Notes under the pieces: model-generated
The model's input: the letters and a program-made list of their open reading frames with translations, nothing else
The model's database searches: none
What the model was told of the DNA's origin: nothing
Position numbers and translations under genes: made by a program
In this document: positions 8,600-16,554 of the stretch, one piece after another
Layout: the number at the start of each line of letters is the position of its first letter
Numbering within the stretch: the stretch's first letter is position 1
Source: JBOFBH01 sp051657715
Lineage (GTDB): Bacteria > Actinomycetota > Actinomycetes > Actinomycetales > Angustibacteraceae
Length of the DNA: 64,000 bases
NCBI GenBank assembly: GCA_051657715.1
Contig: JBOFLF010000064.1
Coordinates: 62,001 to 126,000, forward strand
Direction of reading: 5' to 3'

Positions 8600-9220
8600 G
8601 TGGTGCGGCGGAAGGCTTCGGCGCTCGGTGCGCTGTTGGCGGCTCTGCGCGGGGGATTTGGTCCAGGTGAGCCCGGTACCACGGAACGGGTGCGGGCAGT
8701 GCCGCGGCTCGCGGCGGCGACCATCTCGGGGGCCTACCGTGGCACGACGCGTCGTCGGCTAGGAGCCGTGGCACTCGGTTTGGTGTATGTGCTGTCGCCG
8801 GTCGATCTGGTGCCGGAGCTGGTGGTGCCGCTGCTCGGCCTGGCCGACGACGGCGTGGTGCTGTCCTGGGTGGTGGGCCGGTTGCTTGCGGAGACCGGCG
8901 CCTTCTGGTCTGGGAACGGGAACGAGCCGCAGGCCCGACGGGCACCCTGCACAGATGACGTGATCGCCCCGGTGTCCACAGCCAGGGAAATGTCACAGCC
9001 CCTGCTGATCACGGGAGCGACATCGTGGCGGGATGACGTTCCACGGCACTGTCTCGTTCCACGGCACTGTCTCGTCGCTTCCGATGGCGCGGGTCTCCAC
9101 GGCTCACCTGCGCCGAGTCCGGAGCCTCGCCGACCACTACCTCTGCCAGATGGTGCAGCGGCCGTGGGAGCGATCCGACAGCGGCGGCTCGGCGGGGGAC
9201 GCCGGACACGGGTCGACTGA
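8600..9220 (+). CDS. DUF1232 (YkvA-like) membrane protein with unusual C-terminus
   Basis: The central LGLVYVLSPVDLVPELVVPLLGLADDGVVLSW segment is characteristic of DUF1232, a small helical membrane domain of unknown role. A near-perfect Shine-Dalgarno GGAGGTGA at 8587-8594 lies 5 nt before the GTG at 8600, so this start is preferred over the ATG at 8585, which overlaps the ribosome site itself. The conserved domain ends near residue 100. The remaining 105 or so residues are Arg/Pro-rich, unlike the family, and their coding region overlaps the next gene by up to 188 bp in another frame. The C-terminus may therefore be an extension into non-homologous sequence after loss of the original stop. 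Confidence 0.7.
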   Translation: MVRRKASALGALLAALRGGFGPGEPGTTERVRAVPRLAAATISGAYRGTTRRRLGAVALGLVYVLSPVDLVPELVVPLLGLADDGVVLSWVVGRLLAETGAFWSGNGNEPQARRAPCTDDVIAPVSTAREMSQPLLITGATSWRDDVPRHCLVPRHCLVASDGAGLHGSPAPSPEPRRPLPLPDGAAAVGAIRQRRLGGGRRTRVD

Positions 9221-9761
9221 CAGCGGGGGACGGCTCAGCGAGGCGGGGTGTCTCGCCTCGGCGGGCGAGAGCTCGACCGAGACAGGTCAGCCGTGGCCAG
9301 ATCCGGCGCACCACTGGGTCGGCCGGGTTCAGCACGCATTCGCCGTCGAGGTCGTGCGCTCGGTATGTGACGGCGGCGCTCAGGTCACCTGGCTGCCGAC
9401 GCATCAATCGGCGTTGCTGTTGGCCGGGTTGTCAGTGACCTCTGTTCGAGACGGCGTGCTGCGCGGATGGGCTGGTGGGCGGGTCGCCACCGAACCGGAG
9501 CGGGCCATCGCGCAGGCGGTCGACCGGGTCTTGGTCGACCTGGTGCGGCATGCCGACGACTCGCTGGCCGTCGCCCCGCTCGCGGTGCTCGGCCTCGTCC
9601 GGTGGGTCCGTGGCGATGACCCGGGCGCCCAGGCGGCGATCGCCCAGGCGCTGGCCCTCGACCCGTCCTACCGGCTTGCGGCGCTCGTTCACCAGCTCCT
9701 GCGGTATGAGGTGGCACCGGCTGGGCGAGCCTCAGGCCAACGCACGAGCCCATCCATCTGA
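9033..9761 (+). CDS. DUF4192-like protein, N-terminally divergent or truncated
   Basis: The C-terminal half (VAPLAVLGLVRWVRGDDPGAQAAIAQALALDPSYRLAALVHQLL) resembles the end of DUF4192 proteins of actinobacteria. These are normally about 350 residues and begin with a different conserved domain that I do not see here. The first 14 residues include FHGTVS twice, encoded by an 18-bp tandem duplication (9038-9073). An alternative start is ATG 9084 (MARVSTAHLRRVRSLADHYL), which would reduce but not remove the overlap with the DUF1232 gene. The function is unknown. The call rests on the C-terminal pattern only. Confidence 0.5.
   Translation: MTFHGTVSFHGTVSSLPMARVSTAHLRRVRSLADHYLCQMVQRPWERSDSGGSAGDAGHGSTDSGGRLSEAGCLASAGESSTETGQPWPDPAHHWVGRVQHAFAVEVVRSVCDGGAQVTWLPTHQSALLLAGLSVTSVRDGVLRGWAGGRVATEPERAIAQAVDRVLVDLVRHADDSLAVAPLAVLGLVRWVRGDDPGAQAAIAQALALDPSYRLAALVHQLLRYEVAPAGRASGQRTSPSI
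9038..9073. repeat. 18-bp perfect tandem duplication
   Basis: Two identical 18-bp units (9038-9055 and 9056-9073) lie where the DUF1232 and DUF4192-like frames overlap. The length is a multiple of three, so both frames stay open through it. Confidence 0.85.
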
Positions 9762-9782
9762 TGAGATCTGAGTCCCGTCTCG

Positions 9783-9811
9783 TGGACACGGCAAGTCGGT
9801 CTTGCTATGCT
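9783..9811 (+). promoter_or_regulatory. Promoter of the metY-metX riboswitch leader
   Basis: TGGACA (9783-9788) and TATGCT (9806-9811) are separated by exactly 17 bp. This is a good match to a housekeeping promoter, and transcription would begin near 9818, at the first base pair of the riboswitch. Confidence 0.7.
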
Positions 9812-9818
9812 CCCAGCA

Positions 9819-9920
9819 GGTCATGAGCGTCAGCGTGAAGCCCCGGCTAGCTGACCGGCAACCCTCCAACCGCGGTGGGGTGCCCCGGGTGATGACCAGG
9901 CCAGTCCGATGGGGGCTGGC
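9819..9920 (+). ncRNA. SAM-IV riboswitch
   Basis: The core (GCCCCGGCTAGCTGACCGGC, then CCCTCC and GGTGGGGTGCCCCGGGTGA) matches the SAM-IV S-adenosylmethionine riboswitch as I know it from Streptomyces and mycobacteria. Helices can be drawn directly: P1 pairs 9819-9824 with 9892-9897, P2 pairs 9829-9834 with 9850-9855, and a downstream hairpin pairs 9900-9904 with 9916-9920. It lies in the 367-bp gene-free stretch before metY. Binding of SAM would be expected to lower expression of the methionine genes. A second GC-rich hairpin (9941-9947 with 9964-9970) could be the expression platform. I see nothing else in the remaining stretch to 10128. Confidence 0.92.
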
Positions 9921-9940
9921 AAGCGCGGGTCCGTCACCTT

Positions 9941-9970
9941 GGCGGGCCCCACAGTGAGCTGGAGCCCGCC
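9941..9970 (+). promoter_or_regulatory. Hairpin downstream of the SAM riboswitch, possible expression platform
   Basis: GGCGGGC at 9941-9947 pairs with GCCCGCC at 9964-9970 around a 16-nt loop, without a U-run. It lies between the aptamer and metY, about 160 bp before the start, and could be an attenuator stem. This is inference from position. Confidence 0.4.
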
Positions 9971-10128
9971 ATGCGTAGTCGATCTCCCCACTAGTCCGCT
10001 GATGCGGTCGGCTTGCTGGGTGCTGCCGTCCGAACCGCAAGACCGCGAGACGTACGCGTCGACCGGTCACCTCCGAGTAGCGGTATCCCGTTTCAGGCCG
10101 CTTGTCGGCCCAACCACCAAGGAGACTC

Positions 10129-11442
10129 ATGAACGACGGATGGTCCTTCGAGACCCGCCAGATCCACGCTGGCCAGGCTCCGGACCCGACGACCGGTGCT
10201 CGAGCGCTGCCGATCTACCAGACGACGTCCTATGCATTCAAGGATGCCGACCACGCGGCAAACCTGTTCGGGCTCAAGGAATTCGGCAATATCTACACCC
10301 GGTTGATGAACCCCACCACGGACGTAATCGAGCAGCGGGTCGCCAGCCTCGAGGGTGGGGTCGGGGCGCTGGCGGTCGCTAGCGGTCAGGCCGCCGAGAC
10401 GTTGGCGCTGCTGAACGTCGCGGAGGCCGGCGACCACGTGGTGGCCAGCCCGAGCCTGTACGGGGGGACGTACAACCTCCTGCACTACACGCTGCCCAAG
10501 CTCGGGGTGCAGACCACGTTCGTCGACAACCCCGATGACCTGGGTGCCTGGCAGGCTGCCGTCCGCCCGAACACCAAGGCGTTCTTCGCGGAGACCATCT
10601 CCAACCCCAAGCAGGACGTCCTGGACATCGAGGCGGTTGCCGCGGTGGCCCACGAGCACGGCGTGCCGCTGATCGTCGACAACACGGTGGCCACCCCGTA
10701 CCTCATCCGCCCGCTGGAGTGGGGGGCCGACGTGGTGGTGCACTCCGCGACCAAGTACCTCGGTGGCCACGGCACCTCGATCGCCGGGGTGATCGTCGAC
10801 GGTGGCACGTTCGACTACGCCCAGCACCCAGACCGGTTCCCCGGCTTCAACGAGCCGGACCCCAGCTACCACGGCCTGGTGTACGCCCGGGACTTGGGCG
10901 TGGGCAGTCCGCTCGGTGCCAACCTGTCGTACATCCTCAAGGCGCGGGTGCAGCTGTTGCGTGACATCGGGCCGGCAGTGGCCCCGTTCAACGCGTTCCT
11001 CATCGCCCAAGGGCTGGAGACCCTCAGCTTGCGGGTGGAGCGGCACGTGCAGAACGCGACCGCGGTGGCTCAGTGGCTCGAGCAGCGGGACGACGTCGTC
11101 CGGGTGGCGTACGCCAGCCTGCCCTCCAGCCCGTGGCACGAGAACGCCCGCAAGTACGCGCCACGCGGCGCGGGTGCGGTGCTCGCGTTCGAGCTCGACG
11201 GCGGAGCCGAGGCTGGCCGCCGGTTCGTCGACGCTCTCGAGCTTCACAGTCATGTGGCCAACATCGGCGACGTGCGCAGCTTGGCCATCCACCCGGCCAG
11301 CACCACCCACAGCCAGTTGACCGAGGAGGAGCAGCAGACGACCGGCGTCACGCCCGGTCTCGTTCGGCTGGCTGTCGGGCTGGAGCACATCGACGACATC
11401 CTCGCCGATTTGGAGGCTGGGTTCCGCGCGGCCAAGTCGTGA
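10129..11442 (+). CDS. metY: O-acetylhomoserine aminocarboxypropyltransferase
   Basis: This PLP enzyme makes homocysteine directly from O-acetylhomoserine and sulfide. It is 437 residues long, typical for the family. The PLP lysine is at about residue 209 in SATKYLGGHGT, and the N-terminal FETRQIHAGQAPDPTTGARALPIYQTTSY is diagnostic. The ATG at 10129 follows AAGGAG by 4 nt; the frame is open upstream but that part is riboswitch leader. The gene is controlled by the SAM-IV riboswitch and overlaps metX by a GTGA, so the acetyl donor enzyme and its consumer are made together. Confidence 0.96.
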   Translation: MNDGWSFETRQIHAGQAPDPTTGARALPIYQTTSYAFKDADHAANLFGLKEFGNIYTRLMNPTTDVIEQRVASLEGGVGALAVASGQAAETLALLNVAEAGDHVVASPSLYGGTYNLLHYTLPKLGVQTTFVDNPDDLGAWQAAVRPNTKAFFAETISNPKQDVLDIEAVAAVAHEHGVPLIVDNTVATPYLIRPLEWGADVVVHSATKYLGGHGTSIAGVIVDGGTFDYAQHPDRFPGFNEPDPSYHGLVYARDLGVGSPLGANLSYILKARVQLLRDIGPAVAPFNAFLIAQGLETLSLRVERHVQNATAVAQWLEQRDDVVRVAYASLPSSPWHENARKYAPRGAGAVLAFELDGGAEAGRRFVDALELHSHVANIGDVRSLAIHPASTTHSQLTEEEQQTTGVTPGLVRLAVGLEHIDDILADLEAGFRAAKS

Positions 11443-12623
11443 CCCCTTCCACCCCTGGCTCGTCCCGGGTCGCCGGTGCCTGGCGCACCGGCGACCCGGT
11501 CGGGCGTCGCCAGTTCACCGGTGTGGGGACGCTTCCGCTGGAAGCCCGCGGTGCGCTGCCCGACGTCACCGTGGCCTATGAGACCTGGGGCCAGCTGAAC
11601 GCCGCGCGGGACAACGCCATCCTGGTGGAGCATGCGCTCACCGGTGACAGTCACGTGGCAGGTCCGGCCGGGGCCGGCCACCTCACCGCTGGTTGGTGGG
11701 ACGCGCTGGTCGGCCCCGGGCGTGCCCTGGACACCGACCAGTGGTTCGTCGTGGCGCCGAACGTTCTCGGCGGGTGCCAGGGCAGCACCGGCCCCTGCTC
11801 GGCCGCCCCGGACGGGCGTCCCTGGGGTTCTCGGTTTCCGTTCCTGACCATTCGGGATCAGGTGGCGGCTGAGGTGCTGCTGGCCGATCGGTTGGGTGTC
11901 GACTCCTGGGCCGCGGTAGTCGGCGGATCCATGGGGGGGATGCGGGCGTTGGAGTGGGCGGTCACGGCTCCCGAACGAGTTCGTCGCGCAGTTGTGCTCG
12001 CCTCGTGTGCTGCAGCGAGCGCGGACCAGATCGCGTGGTGTCACGCACAGCTGCTGGCGATCCGCAACGATCCGCACTGGCACGGTGGCGACTACTACGA
12101 GGCGGTGGACGAGGGTGGTCTTGCCGCCGGCCCGGTTGCGGGCCTCGGGATCGCCCGTCGGATCGCGCACACCACCTACCGCAGCGAGGCCGAGCTGGCC
12201 GTCCGCTTCGGACGTCAATCACAGCCCGGCGAGCAGCCGCTGGGCGCTGGAGGCCGGTACGCGGTGGAGAGCTACTTGGACCACCATGCGGGCAAGCTCG
12301 GACGACGGTTCGACGCTGGCTCGTACGTCGTGCTCACCGAGGCAATGAACAGCCATGACGTTGGACGGGCTCGTGGGGGGACGGCCGCCGCGCTGCAGCG
12401 CGTCAAGGCTGAGCTGGTGGTCGCCGCGGTGGACTCCGACCGCTTGTACCCGGCGTACCTGTCTGAGGAGATCGTGGCGGCGACACCCGGGTCCGGACCC
12501 GTTCGGATGATCACGTCGTCCTATGGCCATGATGGTTTCCTCATCGAGACGACCCAGGTGGCCCAGGTGCTGCGGGACGTGCTGCCGGCCGTCAATCGTC
12601 CGACTGGGCCGCGCGCTCGTTGA
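11439..12623 (+). CDS. metX: Homoserine O-acetyltransferase
   Basis: This alpha/beta-hydrolase-fold enzyme acetylates homoserine with acetyl-CoA, the first committed step of methionine synthesis. The 394 residues include the nucleophile Ser164 in GGSMGGM, an Asp at about 334 in DSDRLYP, and His364 in GHDGFL, forming the triad. The YETWG, LTGDSH and NVLGGCQGSTGP motifs of MetX are intact. The GTG start at 11439 overlaps the metY stop. The 3' end overlaps the convergent Nudix gene by 32 bp. It should be repressed through the upstream riboswitch together with metY. Confidence 0.96.
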   Translation: MTPSTPGSSRVAGAWRTGDPVGRRQFTGVGTLPLEARGALPDVTVAYETWGQLNAARDNAILVEHALTGDSHVAGPAGAGHLTAGWWDALVGPGRALDTDQWFVVAPNVLGGCQGSTGPCSAAPDGRPWGSRFPFLTIRDQVAAEVLLADRLGVDSWAAVVGGSMGGMRALEWAVTAPERVRRAVVLASCAAASADQIAWCHAQLLAIRNDPHWHGGDYYEAVDEGGLAAGPVAGLGIARRIAHTTYRSEAELAVRFGRQSQPGEQPLGAGGRYAVESYLDHHAGKLGRRFDAGSYVVLTEAMNSHDVGRARGGTAAALQRVKAELVVAAVDSDRLYPAYLSEEIVAATPGSGPVRMITSSYGHDGFLIETTQVAQVLRDVLPAVNRPTGPRAR

Positions 12624-13269
12624 GCAGCGCCGTCATCGAGCCCAGGCGCCGGGCCAGCATCGGCCACGCGGACGCCAGACCAGGGTGCAGCGTTCGCCCC
12701 GGCACAACGGACAACGGCACCCACTCCGCGGCGGCCGACTCGCTGTTACTCACGCCTACTTCTTGATCAGGGCCATGGCTGCTCGCTCGCGGCACCGCGA
12801 TCACGTAGGTGTAGGACCACGGCCCGTGATCCTCCACCACCTCGTCGACCACCTGGACCGTGGCTGGGTCCACGCCTTCTTCCTCGTGGGCTTCGCGGAT
12901 CGCGGTCTGGCAGGTTGTCTCGTGAGAGTCCCGCGCCCCTCCCGGCACTCCCCACGTGCCGCCCTGGTGGGTCCAGTCGGCCCGTAGCTGCAGGAAGACC
13001 GCCAGGCCGCCGATCTCCTCGTCGGATCTGATGAGGAGGAGCCCCGCTGCTCCGTGCCGCCCCCAATGCTTCGTCCCGCAGCTGCAGACCACCCAGCCAT
13101 CGCCGTCTCCCACCGTGGGTCGGTCGCCATCGTGCGGCATGCGCCGGTCGCCGTCCGGCGGCGTCGGGTGGCCGCCGTCTCGGGGCAGGGACCTGTCGTC
13201 GTCGGGTCGGTCGCCGTCCACGGTGAACTCAGTCAGGCGGGGAGCTGGTCGGCGCTCAGCAGTGCCCAT
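12592..13269 (-). CDS. Nudix hydrolase with Cys-containing N-terminal segment
   Basis: The Nudix box is complete: Gly-x5-Glu-x7-Arg-Glu-Ala-His-Glu-Glu-Glu-Gly-Val, within GGARDSHETTCQTAIREAHEEEGV. The enzyme should hydrolyse a nucleoside diphosphate derivative; the substrate is unknown. The ATG at 13269 has AGGAGG 5 nt upstream, so the 225-residue form is preferred to a longer one starting at 13326. Between about residues 15 and 60 the protein repeats the motif Asp-Gly-Asp-Arg several times in a Pro/Arg-rich region, followed by a CSCGTKHWG segment before the Nudix fold. The gene is convergent with metX and overlaps its last 32 bp. Confidence 0.88.
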   Translation of the reverse strand: MGTAERRPAPRLTEFTVDGDRPDDDRSLPRDGGHPTPPDGDRRMPHDGDRPTVGDGDGWVVCSCGTKHWGRHGAAGLLLIRSDEEIGGLAVFLQLRADWTHQGGTWGVPGGARDSHETTCQTAIREAHEEEGVDPATVQVVDEVVEDHGPWSYTYVIAVPRASSHGPDQEVGVSNSESAAAEWVPLSVVPGRTLHPGLASAWPMLARRLGSMTALLNERAAQSDD

Positions 13270-13485
13270 CCGACCCTCCTGGGTGGTGTTGGTCGGCTGT
13301 CCCCGCCCGCCACGTTCAGACTCCACCCTAAGGACAGCTGCCGCGAGCCTGGCACCGTAGCCGTGGCGGGATGACGGCGCTGGTCGTCCGGCCTTCCCCG
13401 ACAGGGCTCTCAGCAGCCGATGAAAAGGTTCAGGTACGGTCGGTCGCGGTTGAGCTCGTGGGAGTGCGACGGCGAGGAGACGTTG

Positions 13486-13887
13486 ATGACGGTGGTCGTG
13501 GGTTTTGTGCCGACCAACGAGGGCAGGGCAGCGCTGCGCCGCGCCGCCGAGGAAGCTCAGCTGCGGTCAACGCGACTCGTCGTCATCAATTCCAGCAAGG
13601 GCGGCAAAGACCTCGGTGCCGACGATGTTGCTCGCCACGAAGCGGAGCTGGCCAAGGTCCAACAGGAGCTCACGGACTCCGGCATCGGTCATGAGATCCG
13701 GCATCTCGTGCGAGGGCTGGAGCCGGCTGAGGATCTCATCGCGGTCGCGGAGGAGATCGGCGCCGACGTCATCGTGATCGGATTACGACGCCGTACTCCG
13801 GTCGGCAAGCTCATCCTTGGATCGAATGCCCAGCGCATCCTGCTCGACGCTCCGTGCCCAGTGTTAGCGGTAAAGGCAAGTTCCTGA
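13486..13887 (+). CDS. Universal stress protein family, single domain
   Basis: This 133-residue protein has the UspA fold signature. It starts MTVVVGFVPTNEGRAALRRAAEEA and ends with GADVIVIGLRRRTPVGKLILGSNAQRILLDAPCPVLAV, which holds the Gly-x2-Gly-x9-Gly-Ser type ATP-binding loop in slightly altered form. The role is general stress adaptation; the specific trigger is unknown. ATG 13486 is preceded by GAGGAG 5 nt upstream, and an earlier in-frame ATG at 13420 would add a non-homologous basic segment. A TACGGT near 13436 may be the -10 box. Confidence 0.9.
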   Translation: MTVVVGFVPTNEGRAALRRAAEEAQLRSTRLVVINSSKGGKDLGADDVARHEAELAKVQQELTDSGIGHEIRHLVRGLEPAEDLIAVAEEIGADVIVIGLRRRTPVGKLILGSNAQRILLDAPCPVLAVKASS

Positions 13888-14166
13888 TCCTCGGCTAAGG
13901 CCCAGGCGTGTCATGTGCGTCGGGAACTGACTGTCGATATGAGCGTCGCCAGCTGGCGGTGTGGCCTCGTGTCACGGGGCTGACGGCGTGGGCCGGGAGC
14001 GAGCAGTCGCAGAACCGTGAGACACTGAGACGTTGCTGCTTGTGCGCGCCGGTCAAGGGCATGTTCCACCTGGTCTCGACGTTGGTCGGATCGAGTACCC
14101 CGGACGCCTGTCACCGGATCGGCCGCCGAGCCGACCCGTCCGCCCATCCCGATCGAAAGGTAGTCC

Positions 14167-15795
14167 GTGTCCTCGGTCCCGACTGCCCGAACCGACGCCC
14201 CCGTCCCGCTTCCGTCCGCTTTCGCTCACCCCGCACTCCAGGATCTACTGCGACGAGGCACAGCCTCCGGCGCCGTCAATGCCGACTTGGTTCGTTCGGC
14301 GGTCGTGGCCGCCGAACTGCCGCTACGACAGATGAAGCTGGTGCTGCGAACCCTGCTGGAGCATGGCATCGCCGTCCGAATGGACGAGCTGCCCGAAGGT
14401 GCGGTGGCAGCCGCGGCTACCGCTCGGAGTACTCCAACGGCAGCGAAGACCGCGAGCAAGGCGGCTCCCACGACAACGTCAAAGTCGACCAGCCGGAGCC
14501 GAACCGGGACGAAGGCCAGCGGCACGTCGAAGACCGCCGGCACCTCACCGGCACCTGCGGATGCCGGGAGCGGCCAGCCGGATGGTCCGGAGCAGGTGTC
14601 ATCGAGTCGGGTGTCATCGAGTCGGACAGCCAAGCAGGCCCCTGCCAAGTCCCGTGCCGGCACCCGATCGTCCAAAGCCTCAAGCTCGACGAAGTCCTCG
14701 TCGCAGAAACAAACAGCTGCTGCCAAGACCGCTTCTCCGGCCGCGGACGCACCAGAATCGCCTGAGCCGGTTGATCCTCAGCTGCAGAACGCTCCGGAGG
14801 TCGACCCGCAGACCGTTGAAGAGGCGGCGTTCGTCATCACCGAGGATGACGACGATGCTCCTGCGCAGCAGGTGGCTACGGCCGGAGCGACCGCCGACCC
14901 GGTGAAGGACTACCTCAAGCAGATCGGCAAGGTGGCCCTGCTCAACGCCGAGCAGGAGGTCGAGCTCGCCAAACGGATCGAGGCTGGCCTGTTCGCTGAA
15001 GAGAAGCTGAACTCCGGCGCCAAGATCGACCCGAAGTTCAAGCGCGAGTTGTGGTGGATCGCCCAAGACGGCCGCAAGGCGAAGAACCACCTGCTCGAGG
15101 CGAACCTGCGGTTGGTGGTCTCGCTCGCGAAGCGGTACACCGGTCGCGGCATGCTCTTCCTCGACCTGATCCAGGAGGGGAACCTCGGCCTTATTCGCGC
15201 GGTAGAGAAATTTGACTACACCAAGGGCTACAAGTTCTCCACCTATGCCACCTGGTGGATTCGTCAAGCGATCACCCGGGCGATGGCTGATCAGGCACGC
15301 ACCATCCGGATCCCGGTGCACATGGTCGAGGTGATCAACAAGTTGGCTCGGGTGCAGCGGCAGATGCTGCAGGACCTCGGCCGCGAGCCGACCCCGGAAG
15401 AGCTCGCCAAGGAACTCGACATGACCCCGGAGAAGGTCGTCGAGGTGCAGAAGTACGGCCGTGAGCCGATCTCCCTGCACACCCCACTGGGCGAGGACGG
15501 CGACAGTGAGTTCGGCGACCTCATCGAGGACTCCGAAGCCGTCGTACCAGCGGACGCGGTGAGCTTCACCCTGTTGCAGGAACAGCTGCACTCGGTGCTC
15601 GACACGCTGTCCGAGCGGGAGGCGGGTGTGGTGTCGATGCGCTTCGGGCTCACCGATGGCCAGCCCAAGACTCTGGATGAGATCGGCAAGGTGTACGGCG
15701 TCACCCGCGAGCGTATCCGGCAGATCGAGTCCAAGACGATGAGCAAGCTGCGGCACCCCTCGCGGTCCCAGGTGCTCCGCGACTACCTCGACTGA
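14167..15795 (+). CDS. sigA: Principal RNA polymerase sigma factor (HrdB/SigA type)
   Basis: This 542-residue group 1 sigma factor directs RNA polymerase to housekeeping promoters. Residues 1-240 are a long Ala/Ser/Thr/Lys-rich and then acidic N-terminus typical of actinobacterial HrdB. Region 1.2 starts at about 243 (DPVKDYLKQIGKVALL). Region 2 carries the -10-reading helix (YKFSTYATWWIRQAITRAMADQ), region 3 follows, and region 4 ends in GVTRERIRQIESKTMSKLRHPSRS, the -35-binding helix. The GTG start has AAAGG 9 nt upstream. The N-terminus contains a 15-bp in-frame duplication. A strong terminator follows. The 279 bp upstream contain no gene and no clear -10 box. Confidence 0.97.
   Translation: MSSVPTARTDAPVPLPSAFAHPALQDLLRRGTASGAVNADLVRSAVVAAELPLRQMKLVLRTLLEHGIAVRMDELPEGAVAAAATARSTPTAAKTASKAAPTTTSKSTSRSRTGTKASGTSKTAGTSPAPADAGSGQPDGPEQVSSSRVSSSRTAKQAPAKSRAGTRSSKASSSTKSSSQKQTAAAKTASPAADAPESPEPVDPQLQNAPEVDPQTVEEAAFVITEDDDDAPAQQVATAGATADPVKDYLKQIGKVALLNAEQEVELAKRIEAGLFAEEKLNSGAKIDPKFKRELWWIAQDGRKAKNHLLEANLRLVVSLAKRYTGRGMLFLDLIQEGNLGLIRAVEKFDYTKGYKFSTYATWWIRQAITRAMADQARTIRIPVHMVEVINKLARVQRQMLQDLGREPTPEELAKELDMTPEKVVEVQKYGREPISLHTPLGEDGDSEFGDLIEDSEAVVPADAVSFTLLQEQLHSVLDTLSEREAGVVSMRFGLTDGQPKTLDEIGKVYGVTRERIRQIESKTMSKLRHPSRSQVLRDYLD
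14596..14625. repeat. 15-bp tandem duplication in sigA linker
   Basis: Two identical 15-bp units (14596-14610 and 14611-14625) encode VSSSR twice in the disordered N-terminal region of the sigma factor. Confidence 0.85.
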
Positions 15796-15823
15796 GGGTA
15801 AGGATCGTCAACTCAGCTTGGTA

Positions 15824-15853
15824 GCCGCTGATGTGATCGACCACATCAGCGGC
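15824..15853 (+). terminator. Terminator of sigA
   Basis: A perfect 12-bp stem (15824-15835 with 15842-15853) around a 6-nt loop is followed by CCCCTT, 28 nt after the sigA stop. It has the shape of a strong intrinsic terminator. Confidence 0.85.
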
Positions 15854-15866
15854 CCCTTCGACTGAC

Positions 15867-16541
15867 GTGCGACAGCACTGCCGAGCGGCTCAACCCTGCA
15901 GCTTCCGCTGCCGACCAGCAAGGGTGTTGCTGTTCTTGGTGGCCGTGTTGGCCGCAGCGGCGGTCCTGCTGAGCCTGCGGTGGTGGGTCCGCCGTATCGA
16001 CACGCTCGGCAGGCGTCGTCCGTTCCCGGCTGTGAGCGTCGGGGTGGCGTTGGTTCTCGCGGCGGTCGGCAGCGTGCCCCTGGTGCGGCAGCACCTGCGT
16101 GAGCAGTGGCTGGGCGAGGTGGCGACGGCGCTGACTGGTCGTCCGGTGCAGGTGCGCTGCCAGACGCGCGGCCAGGAATTCACCGACGCCAGCCTCGACC
16201 AGGGTCGGGTCTGGTTCGACGCGGACGGCCGCCCGGTCGACTGGACGCTCTTGAAGCGCAACATCTGCGACGACCTCGCCGACTACGCGCGGTCCGATCA
16301 CCGGGCGCCGACCCTTGATCACGTCAGGGCGGTGCACGTGTTGTCGCACGAAGCTCGGCACCTGGCCGGTGAGCGGCAGGAGTCTGCGGCGGAGTGTCAG
16401 GCCATGGGTCAGGACGCACGGGCAGCGCAGCTACTCGGAGCCGACCCAGCTCAGGCAGTCGCGCTGGCTGAGCGATACCGGGAGCAGATATACCCCTTCA
16501 TGCCGGACGCCTACCGGGGCGACTGCCCGGCCCCGCGCTGA
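15867..16541 (+). CDS. Membrane-anchored protein with HExxH motif, uncharacterised
   Basis: I do not recognise a named family. Two hydrophobic segments (about 19-40 and 52-70) suggest an N-terminal membrane anchor or hairpin. The rest is soluble and contains SHEARHLAGERQESAAECQAMGQ, with His161-Glu162-x2-His165 forming a zinc-metallopeptidase-type motif and further Glu residues 10-15 positions later. Actinobacteria contain hypothetical proteins with a similar His-Glu-x-x-His-Leu-x-Gly...Glu-Ala-x-x-Glu-Cys pattern, recalled rather than searched. The start is uncertain: GTG 15867 lies just after the sigA terminator without a ribosome site, and GTG 15924 would begin at the first membrane segment. 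Confidence 0.6.
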   Translation: MRQHCRAAQPCSFRCRPARVLLFLVAVLAAAAVLLSLRWWVRRIDTLGRRRPFPAVSVGVALVLAAVGSVPLVRQHLREQWLGEVATALTGRPVQVRCQTRGQEFTDASLDQGRVWFDADGRPVDWTLLKRNICDDLADYARSDHRAPTLDHVRAVHVLSHEARHLAGERQESAAECQAMGQDARAAQLLGADPAQAVALAERYREQIYPFMPDAYRGDCPAPR

Positions 16542-16554
16542 TCCGGGCAGTGCG

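Noticed and set aside
10093..11388. Long open frame on the minus strand opposite metY
   Set aside because: Its translation is low-complexity and Arg/His/Val-rich with no motif, and it exactly mirrors the strongly conserved metY gene. It is a high-GC antisense shadow.
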